Assembly (NCBI RefSeq): GCF_900163635.1
Contig: NZ_FUID01000061.1
Coordinates: 1-57,224 of the forward strand
Direction: 5' to 3'
Source: Leucobacter sp. 7(1)
GTDB lineage: Bacteria > Actinomycetota > Actinomycetes > Actinomycetales > Microbacteriaceae
DNA length: 57,224 nucleotides
In this document: positions 1 through 8,780 of the stretch, piece by piece
Numbering within the stretch: the first letter of the stretch is position 1
Layout of the letters: the number at the start of each line of letters is the position of its first letter
Made by a program: the position numbers and the translations under genes
The notes under the pieces: generated by a model
What the model saw: the letters and a program-made list of their open reading frames with translations, nothing else
Told to the model about the DNA's origin: nothing
The model's database searches: none

Positions 1-1
1 G

Positions 2-952
2 AACGCTGATGCGTCGAAGGATGCTTCGGCATCGTCGACGTCTGACGCGAATGCGACGGCTGCCGGTGCGGCGCAGGCCGCGGCAAACGCTGACGCCTCT
101 TCGGCTGCGAACGCTGCGGCTTCGGCAGCAGCAGATGCGACGGCTGCGGCTGCGGCTCAGTCCGCCGCAAACGCTGATGCATCGGGGACCGCTGGATCAG
201 GTTCGAACATGAACGCGAACGCGTCGGCCTCGGCTGCTGCATCGGCTCAGGGCGACAACAACAGCAACGCGGCGGCTCAGGCTGCGGCAGAGAAGGCCGC
301 GAACGCGGACGCGACCTCGGCGGCTTCGGCTGCTGCGGACGTGACCGCGGCAGCGGCAGCTCAAGCTGCAGCGAATGCCGATGCGTCGAAGGACGCCTCG
401 GCGTCGGCGACGACAAGCGCGAATGCGACGGCTGCCGGTGCGGCTCAGGCTGCTGCAAACGCTGATGCCTCCTCGGCAGCGAACGCTGCGGCGTCCGCCG
501 CTGCAGATGCAAACGCGGGTGCTGCGGCTCAGTCCGCCGCGCACGCCGACGCGTCGGCCACGAGTGCCGCAGGTTCGAACATGAACGCGAACGCGTCGGC
601 TTCGGCTGCTGCGTCGGCTCAGGGCGACAGTGATCGCAACGCGGCGGCTCAGGCTGCTGCGGAGAAGGCCGCGAACGCGGATGCGACCTCGGCGGCTTCG
701 GCTGCTGCGGACGTGACCGCTGCGGCTGCTGCGCAGTCCGCTGCGAACGCTGATGCGTCGAAGGATGCTTCGGCAACGGCCACCACCGCGGCGAACGCCT
801 CGGCTCAGGCAGCGGCACAGGCGGCAGCAAACGCTGATGCCTCCTCGGCTGCCAACGCTGCGGCGTCGGCGGCTGCGGACGCAAACTCGGGTGCTGCGGC
901 TCAGGCTGCGGCGCTCGCGGATGCGGCGACTGACGCCTCCGGCACTTCGAGC
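2..952 (+). repeat. Tandem 372-bp coding repeats (124-residue unit)
   Basis: Copies begin at 209 and 581, with the tail of a preceding copy from base 2. Copies 1 and 2 are nearly identical over the first 50 residues apart from a short variable patch (DNNSN versus DSDRN). They diverge toward the end of copy 2, where the unit gives way to the Thr/Gly-rich pre-anchor region. Confidence 0.85.
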
Positions 953-1228
953 TCGTCCGGGACCACCCAGGTGGAGGGTGCAGTAGATGCCCAGGCAGCA
1001 AGCTCGACCGACGCGCAGACGGATGGGACGAAGGCGACGGGTGCCCAGGCGACCGCTTCCGGAACCACCGCTGCCGCTGGCACGGGCGACGTGAAGGGTG
1101 GCGCGAAGGGAAGCCTCGCGGCGACCGGGGCCGAGACCTCGCCCCTCATGGGCGGGATCGCTGCGCTGTTGCTCGCACTGACCGGCGGAGTTGTGCTCTT
1201 CGTGCAGCGCCGTATGCGCAAGCAGTAG
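2..1228 (+). CDS. Ala-rich repetitive cell-wall-anchored surface protein (5' end outside window)
   Basis: The reading frame is open from base 2, so the N-terminus and signal peptide lie upstream of the window. The visible part is almost only Ala, Ser, Asn, Asp, Thr and Gln and is built from a tandem unit of 124 residues (372 bp) beginning MNANASASAAASAQGD at 209 and again at 581; the end of an earlier copy fills 2-208. The C-terminus is a sortase sorting signal: LAATG (codons from 1115), a hydrophobic segment, and a basic tail RRMRK. Actinobacterial class E sortases use LAxTG, so covalent attachment to peptidoglycan is expected. No enzymatic domain is visible; it is probably a low-complexity stalk or adhesin-like surface protein. 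It is followed by two strong hairpins and then by a DUF5819/HTTM gene pair, the same order as at 9078-15159. Confidence 0.8.
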   Translation, partial: NADASKDASASSTSDANATAAGAAQAAANADASSAANAAASAAADATAAAAAQSAANADASGTAGSGSNMNANASASAAASAQGDNNSNAAAQAAAEKAANADATSAASAAADVTAAAAAQAAANADASKDASASATTSANATAAGAAQAAANADASSAANAAASAAADANAGAAAQSAAHADASATSAAGSNMNANASASAAASAQGDSDRNAAAQAAAEKAANADATSAASAAADVTAAAAAQSAANADASKDASATATTAANASAQAAAQAAANADASSAANAAASAAADANSGAAAQAAALADAATDASGTSSSSGTTQVEGAVDAQAASSTDAQTDGTKATGAQATASGTTAAAGTGDVKGGAKGSLAATGAETSPLMGGIAALLLALTGGVVLFVQRRMRKQ

Positions 1229-1235
1229 CGCGGAC

Positions 1236-1267
1236 TGGTGCACGAGACCCGCGGGTGTCGTGCACCA
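1236..1267. terminator. Strong hairpin downstream of the surface-protein gene
   Basis: A ten-base arm (tggtgcacga, 1236-1245) pairs perfectly with 1258-1267, and the interior acccgcgggt is itself self-complementary. No T-run follows. It may be a Rho-independent-like terminator or a processing/stabilising stem that reduces read-through into the DUF5819 gene. Confidence 0.5.
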
Positions 1268-1282
1268 CTCCGTCACCCACGT

Positions 1283-1314
1283 GTTCGGGCAGAGGCTTTG
1301 GCTTCTGCCCGAAC
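1283..1314. terminator. Second hairpin before the DUF5819 gene
   Basis: Perfect 11-bp arms gttcgggcaga (1283-1293) and tctgcccgaac (1304-1314) enclose a 10-base loop. It lies 32 bases upstream of the DUF5819 start at 1347. No poly-T follows, so partial termination or attenuation is as likely as full termination. Confidence 0.55.
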
Positions 1315-1346
1315 ACTGCATCACAAGACCGGAGAACCGAGCAACG

Positions 1347-2135
1347 ATGACTGAACACCTGCAACGCCCCGCACCCCGAAACACGATCGTGCGGAGAAGT
1401 TTGATTTCCGTGGCCACCCTCGTCACGCTATTTCACCTGTTTGCCACCTTCCTATGGGTTGCACCTGCCTCAAATCTGAGGCTCCTCTTTCCCGGGGATA
1501 CGCTGACCCAGTACATGATCCCGATGTGGGGCCAGTCCTGGAGCGTATTCGCGCCGGAACCCATAAATGGCGACTACTACTTCGACGTCCGCGCCGTTGT
1601 CGCCGATGAGGACGGTGACGAGGCGACAACGGACTGGATGCGGGCCACCGATGTCGAGCTGTCTCGCGCCACCTACCATCTGTTCCCGCCCCGATCCGCT
1701 GGCCTCGGAATTGACGTCGCATCTACCCTCAAAGCGGAGTGGGACGCGCTCTCCCAGGAACAGAGCATCCTGGTGGGGGATGACTACTTCGAAGGGAAAG
1801 ATCCGATCCGGCAAATGAGTGCGGACCTCGCCGAGATTCCCTCCGAGGATTCGAATGTCGAGGAATATCTCACTGCAGAGCGCGTCGCCACAGGCTACGC
1901 CACGCAGATCGCTCGTGCGGTGTGGGGTGACGACGTGGTGCGCGTCCAATACCAGGCGTCGCGAAAGAACGTCATACCCTACGCCGACCGAAACAATCCC
2001 AATGCAGAGCGACCTCCGATTCAGCCAGTGCACACCGGCTGGCGCGCCCTCGAAGTGCGGGACCGGCAGTCCGACGTGCTGTTCGCTGACTATTTCTGCT
2101 CCGCACCCTTGGAGGTGTGCGCTGATGACCGATAA
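1347..2135 (+). CDS. DUF5819-family single-pass membrane protein (copy 1)
   Basis: A 262-residue protein from the ATG at 1347. The open frame extends further upstream, but only through the two hairpins. It has a basic N-terminus, one membrane helix at about residues 18-38, and then a mostly exported domain. Shared landmarks with the copy at 13220 are a FAPxP motif after the helix, a GYATQIARAVWGDD-like segment, and NPNAERPP at 217-224. These match what is annotated as DUF5819 in actinobacteria. The function is unknown; the family commonly precedes an HTTM gene, as here. Its end overlaps the HTTM start by 11 nt, so co-translation is likely. An analogy to SdpA, the small partner of the HTTM protein SdpB, is inference only. 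Confidence 0.75.
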   Translation: MTEHLQRPAPRNTIVRRSLISVATLVTLFHLFATFLWVAPASNLRLLFPGDTLTQYMIPMWGQSWSVFAPEPINGDYYFDVRAVVADEDGDEATTDWMRATDVELSRATYHLFPPRSAGLGIDVASTLKAEWDALSQEQSILVGDDYFEGKDPIRQMSADLAEIPSEDSNVEEYLTAERVATGYATQIARAVWGDDVVRVQYQASRKNVIPYADRNNPNAERPPIQPVHTGWRALEVRDRQSDVLFADYFCSAPLEVCADDR

Positions 2136-3264
2136 CACTGCTGCAACCCCGAAGATCCTGGTGACCGAAAGCCCCGAAGCCACCCCGCGGCTGCCACTGA
2201 TCGCACGCGTGCTCGTGACGCTGACGCACAGCCTTGACAGGGTCGAGAGCTTGCTTACCGGGCGCTACCTCGCAAGCTACGGGATCTCGGTCACCCGGAT
2301 TCTCTTGGGGGTTACCGGAATCGGGCTGCTGCTGACGAACTTTGCGAGCAGGCACTACACATTTGGTGCAGGGGCCGCCTGGAACGGGGAACTTGAAGCG
2401 CCGATCAGCGATTTCCCTAATATCTGGGTGTTTTCGTTCTTTCACAGTGTCGCCAGCTCCCCACTGCTGCTCACGATCTCGATGATCGGGCTCTGTGGTC
2501 TCGCCGTGCTGGTAACGCTGGGCTGGCGTACCCGGATCGTGCTCCCCGTCTACCTCGTCGCGTGGGTGAGTTTCATCGAGACGAATGACAGTGCAAGTGA
2601 TCAGGGTGACAACGCCTACAGGATGTTCCTGATCGCGATGCTCTTCGCCGATACCACGCGGCGCTGGTCCTTGGACGCGCGGAGACGGAACACTCGTCCG
2701 TCGTTCCCAGACGCAGACGGCGGAAGGTTCCGGTGGCTACTTATCCTGGCCCACAACCTCTCGTTGCTTGTGCTCGCGTTTCAGGTCTGCGCAATCTACA
2801 TGTCGGGCGGGCTTTACAAGGCGGCGGGTATGCCCTGGCAGCACGGCTTCGCGGTCTACAACCCGCTGCAAACACAGCAGTTCGGTACTTGGCCGGTGCT
2901 CTCCGATCTTCTGACAACGTGGGGTCCGCTCGTTGTCGCGATCTCCTGGGGCTCAGTGCTGTTCCAGTGCGCGTTTCCATTCATGCTCTTCAACCGAAAA
3001 CTTCGGATCATCGGGCTCCTCGGGATCCTGTCATTCCACCTCGGCATCGGGCTCCTCATGGGCCTGCCCTGGTTTTCACTCACCATGATTGCGGTCGACG
3101 CCATCTTCGTCAGTGACGCCACATACGCGCGCCTTCGCGCCTGGGTTTCACACGGGCGCGAGTATCTTGCGCGTGCTCGAGAAGCCAGCTCGGTCCCCGT
3201 GCGGACGCCTCCTGAACCCGTGAAAGCCGAGCACATGAAAAGAGTTTCGCATGAGATTTCGTAA
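2125..3264 (+). CDS. HTTM domain multi-pass membrane protein (copy 1)
   Basis: A 379-residue protein starting at the ATG at 2125, which has GGAGG at 2111-2115. Several hydrophobic helices are visible. Motifs shared with the second copy at 14074 include FADTTRRWSLDARRR (about 174-188), a YKAAGMPW segment with Lys232, YNPLQ, and LPWFSLTMIAVDAIF (about 314-328). HTTM (horizontally transferred transmembrane domain) is the family of vitamin-K-dependent gamma-glutamyl carboxylase and SdpB. Lys232 sits where the carboxylase has its conserved lysine-containing segment; that alignment is made by eye. It is coupled to DUF5819 upstream and overlaps the following lipoprotein gene. The substrate is unknown; the anchored protein upstream is a candidate. 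Confidence 0.8.
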   Translation: MTDNTAATPKILVTESPEATPRLPLIARVLVTLTHSLDRVESLLTGRYLASYGISVTRILLGVTGIGLLLTNFASRHYTFGAGAAWNGELEAPISDFPNIWVFSFFHSVASSPLLLTISMIGLCGLAVLVTLGWRTRIVLPVYLVAWVSFIETNDSASDQGDNAYRMFLIAMLFADTTRRWSLDARRRNTRPSFPDADGGRFRWLLILAHNLSLLVLAFQVCAIYMSGGLYKAAGMPWQHGFAVYNPLQTQQFGTWPVLSDLLTTWGPLVVAISWGSVLFQCAFPFMLFNRKLRIIGLLGILSFHLGIGLLMGLPWFSLTMIAVDAIFVSDATYARLRAWVSHGREYLARAREASSVPVRTPPEPVKAEHMKRVSHEIS

Positions 3265-3826
3265 GGCCCTCGTGGCGCTCCTCGCCGTGACGATGATCGG
3301 GTGGGGGCTCAGCGCGTGCGCTCCTGATGACCCAGCTCAACAGTCTTCTCAAGACGGTACGGAGATCGACGTCAGCGCGAAGCCCGCTGAAGATCCCGCG
3401 GACGAGAATGGTAATGCCGTCCCCTCCGAGCCGATCGCTTACACCGACCCGTCAGAAGGGAAATCGACCTGCGACGTGTTCGACGCACTTGAGATATTCA
3501 GTGAGGAGGCTGCTGCGCAGCCTGAGGAAGCATCGCTCCTGCAGGTCGGCGAGCGGTTGCGGATCCTCGAACGGACGGCGCTCGCGCTGTCGGGCTTTGC
3601 GGCTGATGAGGCCGCGCAGGCGCAGTGGGACACAATGGCCGAGGACAGCGGTGCCGCCGCGAACTTCTTCGAGAGCACTGGGCAGCAGATCGTGAATGAC
3701 GATTTCATCGCCCTGATCGCGAAAGCGTACTACAGCAGTTCGCTGGCGTATGAGGCGCAAATGGACGCCGTGCTCACCGAGTGCGGCGTTGACCTTGCCC
3801 CGTTTCTTGTCGGACCCCGTGAATAG
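3251..3826 (+). CDS. Lipoprotein of unknown function
   Basis: A 191-residue protein with a type II signal peptide and lipobox LSAC at about residues 20-23, followed by an acidic low-complexity linker of about 45 residues. The rest is a predicted helical domain, including an E/A-rich stretch around EEAAAQPEEASLLQVGERLRI. I do not recognise the family. The start overlaps the HTTM gene by 14 nt, so it belongs to the same transcript as DUF5819/HTTM copy 1. The second HTTM module has no lipoproteins. Confidence 0.75.
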   Translation: MRFRKALVALLAVTMIGWGLSACAPDDPAQQSSQDGTEIDVSAKPAEDPADENGNAVPSEPIAYTDPSEGKSTCDVFDALEIFSEEAAAQPEEASLLQVGERLRILERTALALSGFAADEAAQAQWDTMAEDSGAAANFFESTGQQIVNDDFIALIAKAYYSSSLAYEAQMDAVLTECGVDLAPFLVGPRE

Positions 3827-3835
3827 GAGGGTCTC

Positions 3836-4594
3836 ATGAGAAAAGGTGTCTGGCCCTGGACGGTTCCGTTGATTCTGGGTGGGCTCGTGCTCACAGGCTG
3901 CTCCATCGAACGGGACAGTGGAGCGCGCCAAGCAACTCGAGAGCTTGTCGACGTCGCACTTGATCCCCTCACCGGGAATGCTGCAATCCAGGCAGAGCAA
4001 AATTTTGAAGCGTTGCAGAGTTCGCTCCCAGAACTCGAGAGCTTTTCAGTGTCAGGCGTGATCGATACTGAGGCCGTCCAGCAAACGTTCGACCTGGAGG
4101 TGGACCGGTCCTCCCGCGAATTCACTGGGGTCCTGGGCCTTGAACTCAACGGGGGCGCACTCGCCGTGGAAATTATTCGCGCTCAGAAGCTCACCTGGCT
4201 CAGGTCGAGTGACGAGTACTGGGCTGCACAGGGCTTCGACGCGGCGACGATCGAGCGGGCGCGCGGAAAGTTTGTTGCCTTCGAGCCCGCTACGGGCGAG
4301 CAAATCGCGAGCACATATGACATCACTCCGTTACTCGAGGTGCTGAGTCGGGTGCCCCAGACCTCTGTTGAAGTGTCCGGCGCTATGGAATGGGAGGACG
4401 GCATCGCCGTCCGATACTCCGTGCGCTCGGACAGTGGCACCCTCGGCGTGGACCTTCCAGAGGGGGACACGGCGCGCTTCCGACTTGTCAGCGAGGAAGG
4501 TGGTGCGAACTCGGTGTTCACGTTTGAACGGTTGAACGGCCCGGTCGACATCGTGATCCCTGCTCCAGAGACGGTCATGCAACCTGAAACCTAG
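3836..4594 (+). CDS. Lipoprotein resembling the LppX/LprG-type fold
   Basis: A 252-residue protein with a signal peptide and lipobox LTGC, preceded by an AGGAGG-like site (3825-3831) 5 nt from the ATG. The body alternates beta-strand-like segments: FSVSGVIDTEAVQQTFDLEVD, FTGVLGLELNGGALAVEII, LTWLRSSDEYWAAQGFD. This layout is reminiscent of LppX/LprAFG lipoproteins of actinobacteria, which carry acylated lipids across the envelope. The likeness is at fold level by eye, so the call is tentative. It lies 9 nt behind the previous lipoprotein gene and closes the operon before a strong bidirectional terminator. Confidence 0.65.
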   Translation: MRKGVWPWTVPLILGGLVLTGCSIERDSGARQATRELVDVALDPLTGNAAIQAEQNFEALQSSLPELESFSVSGVIDTEAVQQTFDLEVDRSSREFTGVLGLELNGGALAVEIIRAQKLTWLRSSDEYWAAQGFDAATIERARGKFVAFEPATGEQIASTYDITPLLEVLSRVPQTSVEVSGAMEWEDGIAVRYSVRSDSGTLGVDLPEGDTARFRLVSEEGGANSVFTFERLNGPVDIVIPAPETVMQPET

Positions 4595-4625
4595 CGAGCA
4601 GGGAGGCGCGGTGCCCGCGTCACCG

Positions 4626-4671
4626 GACGAAGCCCTCGGAGCACCACATATGGTGCTCCGAGGGCTTCGTC
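4626..4671. terminator. 21-bp perfect hairpin between convergent genes
   Basis: Arms 4626-4646 and 4651-4671 are perfectly complementary over 21 bp with a 4-base loop. It sits between the end of the lipoprotein operon (4594) and the end of the minus-strand oxidoreductase (4702), so it can terminate both. Confidence 0.85.
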
Positions 4672-4701
4672 GCGCGTGCATCTGCCCCGGTCAGGTACGC
4701 G

Positions 4702-6171
4702 TTAGGGCCCAGCTACCCCCAACTCGGGTGCGGGAAGGCCGTACTCGCGGCGGAGCGCAGTGCGCGCGGCATACCAGCCGGATAACCCGTGTACCCCGGG
4801 ACCGGGGGGTGTGGCCGAGGAACACAGGTAGACGCCGGGGAGCGGCGTGCGCCAGGGCTCGGGTGAAATCACGGGACGTGCGAGCAGCTGCCGGAGCGTG
4901 ATGGCACCGGCGCTGAAGTCGCCGCCCACATAGTTGTTGTTGTACTGCGCCAGATCAGCTGCACTGGTTTGGTGCACCGCGATGATCCGGTCCCGGAAGC
5001 CCGGTGCGAAGCGCTCGATCTGCGTGGTAACAGCGGACACCATGTCAATGTTCGACCCGTGCGGGACGTGCGTGTAGCTCCACACCGCATGTGTTCCGGC
5101 TGGGTTTCGGTCGGGGTCGAACTCGGTCGGTTGTGCAAGCAGCACGAAGGGCTGCTCCGGGTGTCGGCCGCGTGCAACCTCTCGCTCCGCGTGGGCCGCC
5201 TCTCCGCGGGTACCGCCCAAATGAACGGTGGGCGCAGCGTGTACTCGTGGATCGCTCCAGGGGATCGGGCCGTCCAGCACGAAATCGACCTTCGTGGCCG
5301 CGTCGCCGAAGCGGAACCGTGCGAGCGCCCGGCGGTACGCGGCGGGCAGTGCGCTGCCCGCGATACTCAACAGCCCTCGTGTAGACGTGTCAAACATCTT
5401 CACGTCGAAACCTTCGAGCTCGTCGAGGTGTCGGATCTCTCGGCCGAGTTCCACCCGCCCGCCGTGCGCCACGAGATCTGCCACGAGCGCGTCTGTGATC
5501 ATGCGTGATCCGCCGATGGGGACGGGCCAACCACCTGCATGGCCGAGCGCACCCAACACAATCCCTACGCCGGCTGTGGCGAGGTTCGGCATCCGCCCGA
5601 TGCTGTGGGCTGCGACTCCGGAAACGAGTGAGGGCGCAGCTTCCTCACGAAACCGCGCCCCCCACAGTGGCGTTCCCTGCTCAGCCGTGCGCATCGCCAT
5701 GGTGATCGCGGCCGGAATGCTCTGCGGCCATCGCAGCAGGCTTCCCCCGAGCGCGAAATCGATGACCCCTTCGAGGTGATTGAGCACGGGGCGATATAAG
5801 CGGGCGTATGCGGTACCGTCCCCGCCGAGCTCCTCCCGGGTGCGGTCGAGGTCACGGTACGCGATCGCGGCTCGGATGCCGTGCGCGCCGTCGAGGGGGT
5901 TGGCGTATGAGGCCTCCGGGACAGCGAAATCGACGCGGCGGGCGATCTCAAATTGGCGAAAGAACTCGGTCCCGAGCGCCATCGGGTGGATGGCGGAACA
6001 CATGTCGTGGAGCACACCGGGCTGAACGATCTCCTGGGTGCGGGTGCCACCCCCCACGGTCTCCGCAGCCTCGAACACAGTGACGGGGACTCCCGCCCGC
6101 GCAAGGGTGACAGCGGCGGCTAGCCCGTTCGGTCCTGCTCCGACAACGGCTGCATTCGCGGGAGTGTTCAT
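4702..6171 (-). CDS. FAD-dependent oxidoreductase (phytoene-desaturase/PYROXD2-like)
   Basis: A 489-residue flavoprotein. The start MNTPANAAVVGAGPNG places the dinucleotide-binding glycines (GAGPNG, 11-16) where the family has them. The open frame continues upstream to 6285, but only through the end of the regulator gene. A GGGAAGGG run sits just before the ATG. Features include the second FAD motif, an ExxxxxGGGTRT segment after the first beta-alpha-beta unit, and the C-terminal GVYLCSSATPPGPGVHGLSGWYAA, typical of FAD/NAD(P) oxidoreductases near phytoene desaturase and PYROXD2. The substrate cannot be read from sequence. It starts 11 nt after the LuxR-type gene, suggesting one transcript, with no carotenoid genes nearby. 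Confidence 0.8.
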   Translation of the reverse strand: MNTPANAAVVGAGPNGLAAAVTLARAGVPVTVFEAAETVGGGTRTQEIVQPGVLHDMCSAIHPMALGTEFFRQFEIARRVDFAVPEASYANPLDGAHGIRAAIAYRDLDRTREELGGDGTAYARLYRPVLNHLEGVIDFALGGSLLRWPQSIPAAITMAMRTAEQGTPLWGARFREEAAPSLVSGVAAHSIGRMPNLATAGVGIVLGALGHAGGWPVPIGGSRMITDALVADLVAHGGRVELGREIRHLDELEGFDVKMFDTSTRGLLSIAGSALPAAYRRALARFRFGDAATKVDFVLDGPIPWSDPRVHAAPTVHLGGTRGEAAHAEREVARGRHPEQPFVLLAQPTEFDPDRNPAGTHAVWSYTHVPHGSNIDMVSAVTTQIERFAPGFRDRIIAVHQTSAADLAQYNNNYVGGDFSAGAITLRQLLARPVISPEPWRTPLPGVYLCSSATPPGPGVHGLSGWYAARTALRREYGLPAPELGVAGP

Positions 6172-6182
6172 CCCTTCCCATC

Positions 6183-8780
6183 TTAGATCTGGGAGGGTGA
6201 ATATTGGCCGTGTGCCACGGATGTGGTGCCGTGGGAGAGCGCCGAGGAACTCGGGGGCGCTGGAGTGCGTGCGCGGTTTTCCCATCGACTGCTAGATGTC
6301 TCAGGCGTGTGACCCAAGCGGCCGGGATCATCCGCTGAGGGGAGCGCCCCACTTGGGGAGCTCCGCAACATCTCTCGATACTTGCGAAGATCCGCACGGG
6401 TGACCGCACCGAGCTTGGCTTTCGCCTGTGACACGTGGGATTCGACCGTGCGGACGCTGCAACTGAGGCGCTCGGCGATCTGCGCGTTCGTGAGCCCCTC
6501 CGCAGCCAGGAGCGCCGAGGTGTGCTCCCGCGGGGTGAGTCGAACCAAGGTCACGGTAGGGAGATCTCCGGTCTGGTACCAGGGCACCCGTGTGCCGAGC
6601 TGCTCGTCGATATCTGCAAGCAGCTCGTCACAGTCTCGGACGTTCCTGACCGCGCGGCGGTTCAGGAATATCGTGCGTGCCGATGAGATTGCGAACGCAG
6701 CTGGTGCCCACAACTGGAGTTTCCGCAGCCGGGCCGCGACACGGAGCAAGTCGCTCGGGTTTTGCTCGGCTGCAGCGCGCAAATGTGCGCTCACAAGCCG
6801 GACCATGGGCAACGTGTTCTGGGGCGCGACGCCGGGACGGCCGCCCAGGCCCAGCTTGTCATGCTTCCCGGAAAAGTAGAGATGCACGCCGCTGGGCAGA
6901 TTCGACGGCGGATCTTCTGTGTCGGGGTTGTATGCCGCGCCTGCCGCGAGGCCCATGTGCTGAACAAGCGCACGAAGCCTGAGCGGCACGGTGCGAGGGA
7001 TTGTCTGGAGTAAATGCTCCCATTCCATTGCGCCGCGGGCCATGTTTCCGCAGATGACCGCCTCTCCCATGGCGAGTAGGTGGCGCATCCACCGTGCATG
7101 CGCCTCACCCCGGGGCACCCGGCGGACTGCCGCTCGAAACTCCTCGGCACGCAGCGATTGCTCACCCGCGAGAAATGCAATCAGCGCGTGTGCGAGGAGC
7201 AGCGTGCCCGAGACACTGCGTCCGAACTCACTTGAGTGATCATGGACGCTCGGGATAGACAGGCCACTGGCAAGCCAGGACCCTTGGGGGAGGCGCCCCT
7301 CCCACACCGCTTGCAGATCGATGAGTGCTCGTCCGAGGTGCCGGACCTCCGCCACGGAATGATTGTCGACAACATTGCGGAACTCGATGCTGTCTATGTC
7401 GGGCCTCTCGGTCTGATTCCACATGTGGAATACAAGCCGTGCTCCGGCAAGGTCAGAGGGCGTCGACGCCGCACCCTCTGCGGGTACGGCAGTGGTCGTA
7501 GCCGTTTGCCCCGCCTCGGCCGCGAAAAGTGCAGCGTTCCACTCGGTGACGAGTGGATCCACCGCGCCCCCGGTGTTCCGCAACGCCTCGAGTTCCGTGT
7601 GTGCAAGCTCGGCCCCGGCGAGTACATAGACCGCCCGCACGTGATCGCAGCCCGTCAGCGGCGTGGCAAGCCTGCCTGCTCGAACGACCAGAGTTCGGAC
7701 GTGGGCCGGGTCGTGAAACTCCACGGACTCGGTCGCCGCCCGGTGCAGGATTCGGACGCGAGCTGCGCGCAAGCGTTCGTCTTCCTGATCTGCAGGATCG
7801 GTGCTGAGAGAGCGTGCACTGAGCATAGCTTCGGCCTCGGAAAGGGGGAGGCTCAGCGCCTCCTGCTGCACCCAGTGCTCGGCGATCGTGCGCTGCCAGC
7901 GTGCGCTCTGCTCGGGGGTGGTGGCGGTACGGAGGGCTGTGGCGACAAACGTCGGTACCGTGAATGATTCGGTACCGGGCACGCGAAAGAGGACGCCGTG
8001 GTCAGTCAGCTCCGCGGTGCGCGCTGACCCGATCAGGTCTCGTGCGCCCGAGAGGTCAAAAGGTTCAAGCCCGGACAGGGCGATGGCTGCTCCCGCGGAT
8101 TCAGGTGCCAGATCTCCGAGGGCCGCCGCGAGGGAACGCAGGGCAGGGAGCTCGTCCGCGGGGAGCGGAGCGTCCCGAATTGTGGGGCGCGGTGTGCTCG
8201 AGATGAGGCCGCGGCGCGCGAGCCGAAGCAGGTCGAAGGCCCACCCCGGGCGTCCTTCGGCGAGCCGGATCACACTGTGGCTGGTATCGGCATCGATCGG
8301 CTCCGAACTGCGTGCGTGTAACAGCCGCTCGAGGGTGTTCGGGGGGAGCGCGTCAAGACGGACGGTGGCGCAGGCATTCCACACAGTGTGCAGTGAGTCT
8401 GCTGCAGTATGGTCGTGAGTCAGTTCATGGAGCGGGCGGGACCGTTGCGGACCATCCAGAACAGCGAATACGGTGCGCCCGCCCCGGGCAGCCCGTGTAA
8501 GACAGGCCCGCACTATCTCCGCGCTCGCCTGTTCAAAATCATCAACGATGACGACCGCGTCTGTAGCGGCATCCGCGATGCGGCGGTGCCCTTCGGCCTC
8601 GGCGCCGCGGAACGGGTGTACTGAGATCCCGCTCGCGTGAAGGGCAGCCGCCACCTCGCGAAGCAGCGTGGATTTGCCCGACCCGTTGCCGCCAGCGACC
8701 ACGACACTTTGTCCGCTCGCGCACAGGGAGACCACGTCTGTGCACGTCGCAGTGCGAACGTTCCCGCCAGCTCTCCCCAT
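6183..8780 (-). CDS. Large ATP-binding LuxR-family transcriptional regulator (LAL/MalT-like)
   Basis: An 865-residue regulator with a P-loop GGNGSGKST (30-38) and a Walker-B-like VVIVDDFE, a long helical middle like the STAND/MalT regulators, and a C-terminal LuxR-type helix-turn-helix. That domain begins LTPREH (about residue 748) and continues through LTNAQIAERLSCSVRTVESHVSQAKAKLG. A roughly 60-residue Ser/Pro-rich tail follows. The start at 8780 is chosen because AAAGGA lies 8 nt upstream; GTG 8918 and ATG 8846 are alternative in-frame starts with poorer sites. LAL regulators switch with nucleotide and ligand binding. The divergent neighbour is the DPGX surface-protein gene, a plausible but unproven target. 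Confidence 0.8.
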   Translation of the reverse strand: MGRAGGNVRTATCTDVVSLCASGQSVVVAGGNGSGKSTLLREVAAALHASGISVHPFRGAEAEGHRRIADAATDAVVIVDDFEQASAEIVRACLTRAARGGRTVFAVLDGPQRSRPLHELTHDHTAADSLHTVWNACATVRLDALPPNTLERLLHARSSEPIDADTSHSVIRLAEGRPGWAFDLLRLARRGLISSTPRPTIRDAPLPADELPALRSLAAALGDLAPESAGAAIALSGLEPFDLSGARDLIGSARTAELTDHGVLFRVPGTESFTVPTFVATALRTATTPEQSARWQRTIAEHWVQQEALSLPLSEAEAMLSARSLSTDPADQEDERLRAARVRILHRAATESVEFHDPAHVRTLVVRAGRLATPLTGCDHVRAVYVLAGAELAHTELEALRNTGGAVDPLVTEWNAALFAAEAGQTATTTAVPAEGAASTPSDLAGARLVFHMWNQTERPDIDSIEFRNVVDNHSVAEVRHLGRALIDLQAVWEGRLPQGSWLASGLSIPSVHDHSSEFGRSVSGTLLLAHALIAFLAGEQSLRAEEFRAAVRRVPRGEAHARWMRHLLAMGEAVICGNMARGAMEWEHLLQTIPRTVPLRLRALVQHMGLAAGAAYNPDTEDPPSNLPSGVHLYFSGKHDKLGLGGRPGVAPQNTLPMVRLVSAHLRAAAEQNPSDLLRVAARLRKLQLWAPAAFAISSARTIFLNRRAVRNVRDCDELLADIDEQLGTRVPWYQTGDLPTVTLVRLTPREHTSALLAAEGLTNAQIAERLSCSVRTVESHVSQAKAKLGAVTRADLRKYREMLRSSPSGALPSADDPGRLGHTPETSSSRWENRARTPAPPSSSALSHGTTSVAHGQYSPSQI

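Noticed and set aside
1191..1346. Upstream start for the first DUF5819 protein at 1191
   Set aside because: It would start inside the surface-protein gene and translate through two hairpins; the ATG at 1347 directly precedes the basic N-terminus and helix.
197..1426. Minus-strand open frame opposite the Ala-rich protein
   Set aside because: The product is Arg/Ser-rich shadow sequence without a ribosome-binding site, opposite a protein with a clear sortase signal.
4626..4671. Transposon end or attachment site from the long inverted repeat
   Set aside because: There is no second copy, target duplication or recombinase; its place between convergent gene ends fits a terminator.
5948..6409. Minus-strand frame spanning the regulator/oxidoreductase junction
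   Set aside because: It lies in a shifted frame across the end of one gene and start of the next and resembles no family.
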